Of a stretch of 60,000 nt of DNA, positions 1-12,099 are shown one piece after another. Source of the DNA: Polytrichum commune. Its lineage: Eukaryota; Streptophyta; Polytrichopsida; Polytrichales; Polytrichaceae. Position numbers and translations under genes: made by a program. Below the pieces are notes generated by a model. The model did no database searches. It saw only the letters and a program-made list of their open reading frames with translations, and was not told where the DNA came from. Positions within the stretch are counted from its first letter, which is position 1; each line of letters opens with the position of its first letter. Location of the stretch: positions 40,302,001 to 40,362,000 of the forward strand of contig OX485806.1 of NCBI GenBank assembly GCA_950295325.1. Reading direction: 5' to 3'.

Positions 1-1940
1 CACCCATATAAGCCTCTAGGACTTTATGCGGGGCCCCTACTCCACCGTCAAGAAACTTTTTGTCTCTCTACCAAGAGTTGGGGCCAAGTAGACATTTTCC
101 CTTAGCCACTAGGCCTAGAAGCTCCCAGCAGCTTCAGACCATCATAACTTCCTTGTACGATGTCTAATGCTAACAAGCAAACAGTGCAACTTCATCTATG
201 CTTTATGTAGATGCCGATGGACTCACTTGCCCCATTTGGGCAAGTATTGAGGAAGTTATGCATGTTCAAACCTTGGCAGTCCCGGGAATCACTCCCAAGC
301 ACTGTTGTACCAGGGCGCTGTCCCAGGATAACGCCCCACTCAAATTGCCATAACTCCTAGCTCACATGTCCAATTAAGGTGTTCCTGAGTATTATGGAAT
401 CTACATGTTATAAGCTACGCAAAGCTCATGGCCTTACCCTCATGCCTCCTAGTCTTCGTGGGTGGGAGGCATTGCCAACGCCTAGGGCCTTCACCCACAC
501 TAGGATCATTTGGGCCCTCTCACCAACGTCGCCACAAGTCCCGGGTGTCACACCGGGGTCCCCCTTGTTCCCATGGTGTTTTGGGCACTCCTCATGGATG
601 TTGAGGTGTTTTGGGTACTCCTCATGTATCTTATGTTGAGGTGTATGTTAGGTTACACTAACCATCATCAACTCCATCATTAGTGACATGTCATGACACT
701 TCACATTCAAGTGCACATGTTCATATCTTGGCATGGGTATTTTCAATTTATTGGTTATTATAATTAGTTACATGTATATTATTTGTGAAGGGCCTGAACT
801 ATAGTAACATATGGTATTTAATGTCATTATGGTGACTTTTCATATGACACTTCTTATCGATAAGTTTACAAATATTGCCATAGATGATGGATGACTTCAT
901 GGATTGGTGAAAACCTACATTCTTTTATCAAAAAAATTTAATGCAATACTGACATGAATTAAAAAAAATTGGATGAAAAATCACTTGGTAAGTGTCAGTA
1001 ATTGCAACACTATAAATCTATAATTTCCCAATAAATTACAAGGAATGACATATAGTGTTGGGTAAATATTTAATGTTGGTGACATCACAACACAATTTAC
1101 AATAACTAATGAGAAAAACAATTGGAATTGGTGATACTAAATTTCATATTTAGTGCACATGCCTAAAGGTTATAAAATGTCACGCTTGTCAACATAACTA
1201 ACTTCTATAACTGAAACAAATATGGACATTATGATATTTACAGTAGGACATTGGGATACTTTAGATGATAGTCTTACACTTTTGTATGTAAGGGGAAGAT
1301 ATATTTGAGCGTGTTAATTGCAAGTGTTATATGTTTACATTTTAGTATGTAAGAGGTAGACATTCTTCATCATATCAATGGCAAATGTCAAATGTCAAAT
1401 GTATATAATATAATGAACTTGTAGGTGTCATTTGTATAAAATATAGTCCGCATTGTAAAAGTGAATAATACAAAAATAATAGCATGTAGAATAACACAAA
1501 ATATTATTATGCAACATATTATACATTTGGATTTCTTGTTATCCACGATTAAAAAATCGATGCTCTCATATATTTCCCAGCTACCTTGCCAACCCGACCA
1601 TCACCAAACAATATCATAACACTTCTACAAACTCTGATGAATGAATTTGGACAATGAGCTATATCCTTTAGCAACGGAACCCGCTCGGAATAAATTTCAA
1701 CCACCTTTGATTGCGTCCTAGTCCAAGTGGAGGATCATTTTTCACATGACCAAGTTCACCCTTCACATGTGCAACTTCATTTCCATTGATAGAGAGATGA
1801 ATGGTGTGCATAACACCCTTTTATTGCAGCCTCCAAGCACTTAAAAATACTTTAGTTACCCCCAAGGTCCACGAACTACATTATTCCTTCTACATCTAAT
1901 GCTCATAATGTTTTTTTTGCCTAATTAGTCACTTAATCCT
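1..1940. other. Gene-free repeat-derived DNA
   Basis: I see no supported gene here. Roughly 660-1450 resembles 24480-25850: both hold the phrase 'atttgtgaagggcct' and a block containing 'ttgggat(a/g)ct' followed by 'agatgatag', partly in opposite orientation. This points to an old dispersed element. The small ORF at 379-639 has no recognisable domain and is probably chance. Confidence 0.5.
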
Positions 1941-3300
1941 TAACTACTTGGACATACGTCGATGCTCACGGCCAATTCAAAGTGCCCCTAGCCTTCCTTG
2001 TGTTGCTCGCTTATGCCTTGCTCACCCTGGTGGCAACCCCCTTCTTTTAGCATGTAGGCTAGAACAACTCCCCACTGCAACCGACTGTGGTGCAGCTGCA
2101 GAACGCCACCCGCTCGTGTCCATTTCCCACTGAAGGAAATTGCTTAGCGGAATGAGTCGTGGCTCTCATTCTCATTACACTGCCATGGCTCCTTCGGCAA
2201 CAACAATGTGCCCCGGGTTTGTGTGATGCAGACTCCCGGCGTCATCACCATTTGTCTTCCTTGCACCTTGCTGCAACATTCTCCTTATCGCAGCAGAAGC
2301 CCACACCGACTTCACCACTCAACTCCGGCAACTGTCCACGGTTCAACGACACTTGCACCCCTTATTCCCCAACCCGACTGGCAGCAAGAGGGGCATGGGA
2401 TAATCCCAACAGCCTCGACCACCACAGTTTACTCGTGCTAATAATATTCAATCTTTCCTAATGTTTACAATGACGTAGCTTCCACTATCTAGAGAACTGT
2501 TGAAGTGGGCAACTAAGCAAGGCAGCTACCATTGGATCGCAATTGACACAATTCACCCTGAAGACCAATCTAGTAAGCCTAACCACAACATAAGCCACAG
2601 TTTCCCCAATGATCCACAATTTGCTTAGGTTTCTACAATGTGGAGGTCGTAACTCATCACCAGTGCATGAACACCTTGCTACTTACACAAGAAGAAAATA
2701 ATTGAGGAGCCTCAAATCGATCGGCATGCCCAACTTCCACCTCGACGCCTCACTTCTGGTGCCAACCTGACCGGGACTCACACCAACACTAGACTGCAAG
2801 ACTCGGCTGATGAGGATGTTGATAATGCAAAAGGACCACCCGCTCAAGGTTTGAAGGCCATAACTTACCTTCGAATCAATGAAGGAGTGGAGAATGGTTG
2901 TGTTATTGACCTTCTGAGTGAAGCTCGAGGATATAGTCTAAGCTGAGCCTTAAGTCGATCGCCAAGCCAGTGGGTCCAATAACCGAGAAATTTTTCTTTC
3001 TCGCCTGCCTCGTCATCTCCAAGAACACGCTTGAACCACACCCCACGATTGGTTGCCTTCACATCGGTGGCCGCTCTCACGACATCCTCCCCTTTGCGGA
3101 TCCGTTCGTGGTCTACCAATGCCGCAATCCCTTCCCCCTCTTCTCTCTTCCTTTCCTCTCTATAGAGCCAAGCGACCAACTCCCTGGTCCTTCCGCCTTA
3201 GCAGCAATGGCAACCTCCACTTTCTGTGAACTGCCATAGGAAAAGAAACCAAGAGAAAAGACGAAGAGAAAAATAACAAAAGAAAACCATAACATAACAT
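1940..3300. other. C-rich degenerate region, no recognisable gene
   Basis: This stretch is richer in C and G than its flanks and carries several overlapping ORFs of 60-104 codons on both strands, none with a recognisable domain. It could be a decayed transposon or gene fragment. I cannot assign a function. Confidence 0.35.
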
Positions 3301-3820
3301 AGCTATGAGCCCAAAATGGTTGCTCATATTTGTTTTATGCTTAGAATCTACTTAGAATTGCATTTGGAGTGTTATTGAAACAATCAAAAGTATAAAAAGA
3401 GTGAGGCTTGGTGTGGATTTATGCTTAGGCCTTAAGCCTATTTTGTGTGGTGAAGTAGAAGCTTAGTGACATTAGGGAGTGTTTTGGTTAAGTGAGTAGT
3501 GTTTGATGAAGCAAGAGGAAGGGCCTTGGATTTAAATGTTTGAATTAGAACATGCTCTTGTTGGTTTAGAGGGTGAGGGTTTAGTGGATAGGATGAGGTC
3601 CTACTAAGTAGGAGAAGGTTAAGGGGTTTGTGGTCTTGGATGCCCTCTCCTCCTCTTCCTCTACTCACGGGTTTTCTCTTCTTCCTCTTTCTCTCTTTCT
3701 CTCTTCTCTAGGAAGTTGAGCTCTTAGAGCTCGGAAAAATGTGGGAATTAGGTAGGGGACTTAGTGGAATTAATGGGATTAGGAAGGGGAATTAGGTAGA
3801 TGACTTATTGGAATTAGTTA

Positions 3821-4690
3821 GGAGCTGCTGGCCGAAGGGCCTTGAGTTAAGATTTAGCTACTGGTTAGGCAGACTGAGCTGCTGGGCGAGGGGCCTTGGA
3901 GTTAAAGATTTGGCTACAGGTTTGAGGAGACTAAGCTGCTGGCCGAGGCCTTGAGTTAAGATTTAGCTACTGGTTAGGCATACTGAACTGCTGGCCGAGG
4001 GGCCTTGAGTTAAGATTTAGCTACTGGTTAGGCAGACTGAACTGCTGGCCGAGGGGCCTTGAGTTAAGATTTAGCTACTGGTTAGGCAGACTGAGCTGCT
4101 GGCCGAGGGTCCTTGGACTTAAAGGTTTGGCTACAGGTTTGAGGAGAATGAGCTGCTGGCCGAGGCCTTGAGTTAAGATTTAGCTACTGGTTAGGCAGAT
4201 TGAACTGCTGGCCGAGGGGCCTTGAGTTAAGATTTAGCTACTGGTTAGGCAGACTGAGCTGCTGGGCGAGGGGCCTTGGAGTTAAAGATTTGGCTACAGG
4301 TTTGAGGAGACTGAGCAGCTGGCCGAGGCCTTGAGTTAAGATTTAGCTACTAGTTAGGCAGACTGAGTTGCTGGCCGAGGGGCCTTGAGTTAAAGATTTG
4401 GCTACAGGTTTGAGGAGACTGAGCTGCTGGCCGAGGCCTTGAATTAAGATTTGGCTACAAGTTTGAGGAGACTGAGCTACTGGCTGAGGGTCCTTGAGTT
4501 AAAGATTTGGCTACAGGTTTGAGGAGACTGAGCTCCTGGCCGAGGGGCCTTGAGTTAAAGATTTGGCTACAGGTTTGAGGAGACTGAGCTGCTGGCCGAG
4601 GCCTTGAGTTAAAGATTTAGCTACTGGTTTGAGGAGACTGAGCTGCTGGCCGGGGCCTTGTGTTAAAGATTTAGCTACTAGTTTGAGAGC
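3821..4690 (+). repeat. Minisatellite, about 54-57 bp units, roughly 15 copies
   Basis: Tandem units each contain 'ctgctggccgagg', 'ccttgagttaa', 'gatttagctac' or 'gatttggctac', and then either 'tggttaggcagactga' or 'aggtttgaggagactga'. The two unit types alternate irregularly, which suggests higher-order unequal exchange. The small ORF on the minus strand inside it (4511-4693) is only the repeat read through and is not a gene. Confidence 0.9.
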
Positions 4691-4739
4691 CAAGGGCCAA
4701 GGGCCAAGGGTAGGAATGTCATCCCATTTAGTGGGCTAG

Positions 4740-6990
4740 CTAGTTAGAAGGGGGGGAAGACTAAATTAGAAATTCAACTCATTAGGAGATTAGGGGGGTT
4801 TGTCTTCACATAAATTAGAGGGTGGTATAGGGGATGAGCTTTTGGTAGTAAGTTGAGGGTTGGTGTGTAACTTAATGTGGGGAGAAAGGCATAAATAGAG
4901 AAGAGCATTTTTCAATGCTTGTACTCTTATTATTGAATAAATTGGTGTGCAAGAATTGATGGGAATTGAAATGGAATTTTTTGAAGTTGGTAAGAGGGAG
5001 CTATGTGAACATGAATGTGATACCCATTCCCCCACCCGGACTAGGACGCTTAAGGGTGGGTGGTTTGGCCTCACAATAGCCCAATAGCTCACTCAATGCG
5101 GCACGTCCGGCCCGACTGCACCTAGCCTCGACGATTCCCAAGCATGCTCGATCACATGCCGAGAGCCAATCCTCTGACGTTCTCCAATCCTCATTGGATC
5201 TTCAACCCTCTATCCTGAGAGCCCCACTCTCAAGTTTGCTCCCACGATTAACTACCGCATTGCGTGACCGCACCGCACAACTAACATCACCATTGTGTCA
5301 GCACTTCCACATGCCCTCTCCTTTCCTCACTCCTCAATTCTTGATTTATCATTCCGGCAGGGCTTCCGCCTCCTCCCGAGTCTCTCTTCTCATCACTCCC
5401 TCTCTTTCTTCCTTACCTAATAATCCCCCCTCCTTCCTACCTCCCAAGACCCCTCCAACTTTCCCCTTTTTTCTCGCGTTGCCTGGCATCTTCGGGCCGC
5501 CCGAAGAAAAAAAAAACGGGTTTGGCCTCTTTCCTTGGCCTTCCCCCTTCTAAGGCTCCACCTTCCTATGCACGTTAATTGCACTTACCCCTTTTTATTT
5601 TAGTTTATTTCATTTTACCTCTTATTAAGGGTGAGGTTGACCTCTTTAATTTGCATTTTCATTTCCCAAAATTTGTGTTAACGTTAATTAACATGTGAAC
5701 ATATTTTCCAGGCTTACAAGTTGCCTAGTATGGTTTGGATTGTTGTAGTGTTGCTCCGGCAACGCAATGATCAACTTAAGATTGGACTTTTATGGATGAA
5801 AGTCCACATTTTAGACTTGGTTATCAATTAAAGGGTGAGTCCCAAAATGAAACTAGGAGGATTTCGTTCCCTTCTGTGAACTATAAGGTCCGCGGTATGA
5901 AGAGCTAACCATTAGCATGGCGGAATTCAAAGGGTCAGCGTTCGTGACCTTTGCTAGAATAAAAAAAATGACCAAGATAGTTAAAGGGAGCTAGCAAAGG
6001 TTGCAACACAAATGCTAAAAAAATCACTCTATAAGTCTTATGGTACTTATGGTCTAACATGTCTAGAGTGATATGTCATACATCGCCCTCTACGACATCG
6101 TAATGCACGTTTTGTTTCAGCTTAATCCACCACAACAATTGTGGAAAACGCCGCATCTAAGAATATACAATGATAACGAAAAAATACACTACAATCCAAC
6201 AAAGCCAATGTTGGCTTAATACGTGCTTTACAAAGTGGAAAAGTCAAAAACACCACCATAAAGGTAAAAAACACTAAAACTATCTCCTCCTCCCTTGTAG
6301 CCATGTTGGTTCTAGCTAAAAAGCAATTCAAATAAGGGTGAGGAGCTAGGCCTCAATGCCCCCATTTATGCTTTGGGTGCCCAAAGCATAACCGCCCATA
6401 TAATTCATTAAATTAAAAAAAAAAATCCCTGGCAATTTCTAAGCAACGGGTGGGGGGGGAGGAGAAGTGGAGGATGGAGGGTGGAGGCGAAGAGTGTTGC
6501 TAGCTAGCCTGGTTGGTCAACCACCTCCCGGTGTTCTGACCCCCCCCCCCACCTGTCGGCCAACCGCATGGACCACTTGGCTTCCACTAGGGTGGGGTAG
6601 AGGCGGGCCTCCGCCCATGTGCGCATGGCTATAGACGTTATACTCCTGCAACTGCAACAAAACGCAGCCATTGGCACAAATTCAATGGGATTGTCTAATT
6701 GGGCACTCGATTCTTTGATCTGTGTACCCGATCCATAGACAACACAAGGCAAAACAAGAATTTGACACAATTTTGAGAGTGTCAATCAAGTCAAGTCAGT
6801 TTTCATAGGGAACAAAAGTTGGAAAGTTGGAAAACCTCCATGAAACTCCATCTTGGTGTATCCTTAGAAAGCATAACTTGAAGTGGCCTTCTCTAGTAGC
6901 GTGCTGTAACTTCGTACATAACCCTTAAGAAATGCCTCCCTATTTTAAAACACCTTGTTTATATTAGCTATAAAATTGTGCAATAGGTTT
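4740..6990. other. Intergenic region, no supported gene
   Basis: A pyrimidine-rich, GC-richer stretch (about 5090-5560) is followed by ordinary AT-rich DNA. ORFs at 4790-5092 and 5194-5553 are low-complexity (Ser/Pro/Leu) and unrecognised. From about 6640 the sequence starts to align with 17690 onward; this is the downstream flank shared by the two reductase loci. Confidence 0.4.
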
Positions 6991-7179
6991 TAAATGCTTG
7001 GAAATCACACACTTCACAATTCATTCTTCACTTGCTACAAGTTACACCTCTTCATTGATTTACACTTTGGGCTCCCAGCCTGTACATAGAAATTTAGCCT
7101 CGAAGATTGTATTTTTATTCCCATATTACCCTAAACTATCTCACCATTTCTCAACTGCTTTCACTATCTATCAAGGCAC

Positions 7180-9947
7180 TCAACCTGTGAGCAGAACTTT
7201 GCCACCACGAGTGTTTTTCTTTGAGCACTTCAATGCTTCCTCGATGTCTGCAAGATCAAATCTCTCCCCACTCGATGGCTCCACGACTTTCTCCTCCATC
7301 AACCTCCCAACCTCACGAGTAACTACAGCTGGCCCGTTTTGTTCCTCGATGTATCTACCGAGACTCCATCCCAAGAGTTTCACACCCCGGAAAAGGTCCA
7401 ACATCTCCATCCTTGCGTCAGATGTGCCGCCCAAGGACCCGTACGCAAATACAGTGCCCCCAGACCTCACGCATGAGCCAACCATTTTCGTGAACTCGCC
7501 GCCAATTGGATCGATGGCCCCATACGCGAGCTTCCCGTGCGTGATTTCCTTCACCCGGGAAACCACATCTTCATCACTCGACAAGATGACCTCATCCGCT
7601 CCAAGGGCTTTCAACTCTGCCTTTTGCTCTGCCCGGCGCACCACATTGATTGTCTTGATGCACCAGTAATGCTTCGCCATTTGGATCACATGGCGGCCAA
7701 GTGCCGAGCCGGCAGCAGTCTGCAAGAGGTATTCGCCTTTTGGCACCCGCAAGTCCTCAATGAGCCCGTACGCCGTCCAAGGGTTAATCACAAATTGTGA
7801 GGCAGCTTCGTCAGTCACGGAGTCCGGGACTGGCCATGCATCGTCCTCAGAGATCTCCACATAGTCCTGCCATGAGCCCTCTCCATGTTCAACGGTTTGG
7901 CGCACGAAGGGTGTGACTCGTTGTCCCAACTTTAATTTCGTCACCCCTTCCCCTATCTACATAGCATTACGCACTAATTACACATATGCAATTCCAAATC
8001 CACCTTCAAGTTGAAATCAATGTTTCTTAGTGAAAAGAATGAATTAGAATTAGTATATCCATGTAACAAACATCAGTCTAGAGTTCGATGTAAGGCATGA
8101 ACCACTCTTCTTTTGAGCTATTGGAAAGGTCGAGTTGATGTGCCCAACACCAAGTTCAAGGTGGAAACTATATATATCTCTCACTCATTGCACCTCATTG
8201 TTGATTCTTCTCTCACCACTTATGTAGTCCATAGCTATGAAAGCATACTATAAAGAACTCTTTAAAATCCACAACAATCTCATGTGTTTTCATCCATTTC
8301 TAACAACTCTCCTATGCTTTTCAATGCACATATATATCATTGTAACCATGACATCCCGTTTTGATCTATAAATAGAAGAATTATGTCCCATAAACACATG
8401 GAACTTTCACTTGTGTCCCAATGGGAAATTTCCCAAAATTCCCTTTTATGTCCCGTGGTTCATAGGCTTGGAAGGGAATGCGGAAAGAGTGGGAATTTTG
8501 CTCATGTCCCTTGATTGATAATGGGAATATTTAATTGGACATGGGAAATTATGTAGATGGGACATTTTGTATGGATTATGGGCATATGCTACTTGGGAGT
8601 TTTTTCAAAGGGAAATTTTTAAAATGAATAATCATACACATTCCATGAACTTGGTCTAACCTATAGGTAGGCCCTTCCCACTTACAAGATTAACCTTGGG
8701 GGTGTTAACGAGAGGATGCAAACCTTGGACTTCACCACCCTATTCCAACACCTTAGCCACCAACTCATTGCACATTACATGTGAATTTGGAGGGTTTTTA
8801 AGCACTTTATATGTAAGCCGGCATTTACCTTGTAATGTAAGAATGTAGAAATGAAACCACCTCTCCTCCATCCAACATAAAAACTTGTCCCTTATAGACT
8901 TTTGGCAGATTCATCTCAAATAATTGGACTAGATTAATTTGGGGTCTTTGAACCTAAATCCGGTGGTTAAATGACTAAAAATAGAACACTAAGGCTTGTT
9001 TACTATTTCAAGGCTTCTTGTTGGATGAATGAAAAACACTTGTAGGCGGTAATTCCCTCTCTCTCTCACACACACATTGGTAATTACTTACGAAAGTGAT
9101 TCACATTTAGATCAAGACTAGATCTACAAGATCTCTAAAATGGAACAAAGTTAGAACATTCTTTCATGGACATTCATTAAGAAACATGCGATTAGTATGA
9201 GACAATTAGCAAATCCAAATTGAAGTTGTTGTCCCTTTTCTGATAATTTTTGGAGCTCATAGTGATATGTTATTCATTGTCAAAGTTAAAACCCTAAACC
9301 GGCGGAGATAGAGTCAAGTGTGGAGGGGCCATCATGTTTTGAATAAAAATTATTGTATTATCATTATTGAAAAGTTGAAATTGTCTCTTTGATTGAGAGG
9401 GACAATTGTCAGATGAAACAAATTCTCATATTTGATGCATCTCACTTTGGGTTGTGCCATGATGATTCCCCTCTATCATGGGACATACAAACTTCCTATC
9501 TATAACATTGTGACCCTTGGGATTTAAGGGGTATGTCCCATGTTCTTCCCATGGGACATGATTGGAGGTTGCTTGAGAAATGGTTGGAGTACGTAGACGT
9601 CTAATGAGCTGTAAAATTACAGCTCATCATCCACTCTCATCTCACCAATCATGTAGGACCAATAGCCATGAACTTCATACAAATCAACATCCTCAAAAAT
9701 TCATGCTATTTCAATAATTCATGCAAAAGTGGGTTAATATTCCTACCAAGTGGACAATCCCAAATCCTTCATAACCAGGGACAACCGGCTTCCCAATTGC
9801 CTTAAATACGCGAGGATGCCGAATCAGGTCCACGTGGAGAAGTGGCCTTATGGTGATTCGCACTACCACATGCCCAGGTGCTGGCTCAGGCACTTCTTTG
9901 TGGACCAACTCCAAGTTTGTGCCATTGAAAACAATTGCTCTTGCCAT
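7180..9947 (-). CDS. Medium-chain zinc-free reductase, MECR/quinone-oxidoreductase type, 2 coding exons
   Basis: Exon 1 is 9947-9747 (67 codons, starting MARAIVFNG); exon 2 is 7956-7180. The intron has a GT donor after 'cacttg' and an AG acceptor before 'ataggggaa', both phase 0, giving 325 aa, normal for this family. The N-terminal GroES-like half has PVVPGYEGFGI and, across the junction, GEGVTKLKLGQRV. The NADPH-binding Rossmann half has AAGSALGRHVIQMAKHYW (about 148-165), then KTINVVRRAEQKAELKALGADEV, the typical cofactor-binding run of 2-enoyl thioester reductases. The zinc-ligand set of alcohol dehydrogenases is not visible. The likely activity is NADPH-dependent reduction of an enoyl thioester or quinone; the substrate is unknown. 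No stop or frameshift is seen, so this copy appears functional. Its intron holds an insert of about 1.15 kb absent from the paralogue. Confidence 0.82.
8390..9565. mobile_element. Insertion of about 1.15 kb in the reductase intron, class unknown
   Basis: Compared with the paralogous intron (19282-20091), extra sequence lies between 'attatgtcccataaa' and 'tgggacatgattgg'. In the paralogue the equivalent point runs directly from 'attatgtcccataaa' into 'tggctcaagtaggtgg'. Both edges carry 'tgtccca' or its complement 'tgggaca', like weak inverted termini. No ORF is recognisable. The ends are approximate. Confidence 0.45.
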
Positions 9948-9950
9948 GAT

Positions 9951-10900
9951 TCTTAGCTTGCATCCAGAAAACCCAAATTATAAGAACTAATAGTTCTGAA
10001 TTGGGCTTGTTTTGTTTGCGGCAATGAAATAAACATTTTCCATGTGTCTCAAAACAATGAAACAATATAATCAGACACCTATGGTTGATATATGACAAGG
10101 CTTGTACACTCTAACCTCCTTAATATCATGCATGTGGCAACCAAAGTGCACGTGATAGTGAAGGTGTGTATTGTTAACATGGATGCATGAATATAGAGAA
10201 TTATTGTAGCATGTGACAATGAAGTTGGACATATATGTGCTCAAAATATAGGGTACAACATTCCCAGTTCAATGATAATGAACACAATTTGGAAGGCACA
10301 TGTGATCACTTAAGAAAGAAAAGAAAAGAAAAGAAAAATCTTCCCTATGACCTCCTATTATTACTTTTGCATCTCAACTTCGATCCTAAAACTTTGATAT
10401 GTCAATTTGCGTGATTTCCAAGTTCCTGATCCAATGCAGGGTTCAAAATTGTCTGTTGGAAGTGCCTTCATGTGATAACTCGTACATCTATTGGTCTACT
10501 ACTTCCATGGAGCTTGCAAAGGGAGCAGTTACATCAAGACACTCATGCCCACAACTTCTCAGTCGACCTTTGCATGAAAAACTTCATGAAACTCAATGAC
10601 TTCTACATCCAATTTACAAGACCAGACACCTGAGCATGCAATAATTCACCTGAAAATCTATTGCAGCTAAATTTTGCTGATTGAACCCAAACTTGTTTGA
10701 AATCATCTTTGGAGAAAAAATACCTGGCAACCAGAAATTGCTCGCTGTTCTGAAACAAATACCTCCAGCAACAACAGCGTTCTTCCCTATCTGCAAAGTT
10801 TTTGCAATCTGCTCACTGGTAATTGATCACTAAGAGAGCAGCAGATTTGAATCCTGGTATGTAGCTGTCGGGTTATATAGTGTATGTTACGACTCAGAGT
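9951..10900 (-). promoter_or_regulatory. Leader exon and promoter candidate of reductase gene 1
   Basis: Reading the minus strand, a TATATAA box lies at 10879-10873. It is followed by a stretch conserved in two other copies (about 11480-11730 and 21960-23320) that ends in a splice donor 'ttttcag|gtgaa' at 10650/10649. An acceptor AG lies just before the first ATG (exon restart at 9951 or 9956). The conserved part has no in-frame ATG ahead of the MARAIVF start, so I read it as a 5' UTR exon with an intron of about 700 bp. In-frame residues such as ICFRTASNF look like a transit peptide but lack an initiator. Confidence 0.4.
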
Positions 10901-11089
10901 AGCCCTATATGTAAGTGACCTCTGTCCCAATATCTAGAGATTCGGTACATGTGTCCTTTTGACCACCAGTGGTACCATCTACAGCGTTCTTAGATTCTGA
11001 CGTGGATTCTGGAAGGCCTTTGTGATTGATAAAGTTCTGAAGTTGAAGAAGTTGCCCCCGATGTTTCCTCCATAGCATCATTTCTCATG

Positions 11090-11243
11090 AACTTCCCTGT
11101 GTCATACTTCTTCCCATGATTTTGCAAGAAAGTGGAGTGAGCCCAAAGCTATCTTCAAGTCAATTCTTCCGTACTTATAGATAGCTTTGGGCTCACTCCA
11201 CTTTCTTGCAAAATCATGGGAAGAAGTATGACACAGGGAAGTT
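11090..11243. repeat. Perfect 64-bp inverted repeat with 26-bp loop
   Basis: The left arm 11090-11153 (starting aacttccctgtgtcatac) is exactly complementary to the right arm 11180-11243 (ending gtatgacacagggaagtt). The loop is 11154-11179. No mismatch was found in 64 positions. It sits between the two tandem copies of the reductase leader block. The left arm and loop align loosely with the other copy near 12000-12040, so the right arm is the added, inverted piece. Confidence 0.95.
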
Positions 11244-11329
11244 TTTGGTTTTCCTTAAGACCTTTTTGCACAAAAATTAAGGTGTTAGCAATTTTTGTGA
11301 TTAAGGAACCATGTGAGCACAATTTTGGG

Positions 11330-12065
11330 CTCACATGCCTACATCTATGGAGTCTACTACATCCATGGAGCTTGCAAAGGGAGCAGTTACATCATGAGAC
11401 GCAAGCCCACAATCAATCGATGTTTTGATTCCAGACAACTTCCCACAGTCGTGCTTTGCATTAAAAACTCCACGAAACTCAATGACTTCTACATCCAACT
11501 TACAAGGCCAGATACTTCAGCATGCAATGATTCACCTGAAAATCCAGTGCAGCCAATTTTCGCTGATATAACCCAACCTTGCTTGAAGTTGTCTTTAGAG
11601 AAAAAATCCTCAACCGGAAATTACTCGCTGACCTGAAACAAATACTCGAGCAACAACAGCATTCTCCCGTCTGCAAAGTTTTCTCAATGTTTTCCCCGGC
11701 AATTGATCACTGAGAGAGCAGTATAATCGAATCCTTCTTAGCTTTTGGAGTTACACATGGAGATACACATATATAGATATATAAAGACCTGAGAGTGGCC
11801 CTTAAGTCCATGACCTCTGTCTCAATATCTAGGGTCATGGTACATCTACATGATTCCCACAAACTGGAGAGACGTGATATGATCTTTTGAGGGCCTTTGT
11901 AATTCGAACAGGTAAGAAGTTGCTGCGGATATTTCAGGTGAACTGCTGCAGCACCATGATTGTTCCAATGATTCTGCTGTAGAGTAGAAGTTGTAGTCAT
12001 TGAATGTGGCAGAAGGCTCCTCCAAGTCAATTCTTCAGTACTTAGCATTTTGAGATTGACCATGC
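11330..12065 (-). repeat. Second tandem copy of the reductase leader/promoter block
   Basis: The sequence from 11352 ('catccatggagcttgcaaag') repeats that from about 10500, an offset of about 855 bp, and keeps the splice-donor context 'ttttcaggtgaat' (minus strand). A T/A-rich tract near 11771-11789 lies where copy 1 has its TATA box. A 118-aa ORF at 11707-12063 (minus) has no recognisable domain and overlaps this block; I do not call it a gene. The block could be an alternative promoter or a dead duplicate. Confidence 0.6.
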
Positions 12066-12099
12066 TTGTCTGTCTTATGTTCTTGGAATCTGATGTAAA

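Noticed and set aside
5194-5553. 119-codon Ser/Pro-rich ORF
   Set aside because: Low-complexity pyrimidine-rich DNA, no domain, no splice or start context that favours it.
6998-7669. 223-codon plus-strand ORF
   Set aside because: It lies antisense to reductase exon 2, has no domain, and its paralogous counterpart (18749-18991) is fragmentary.
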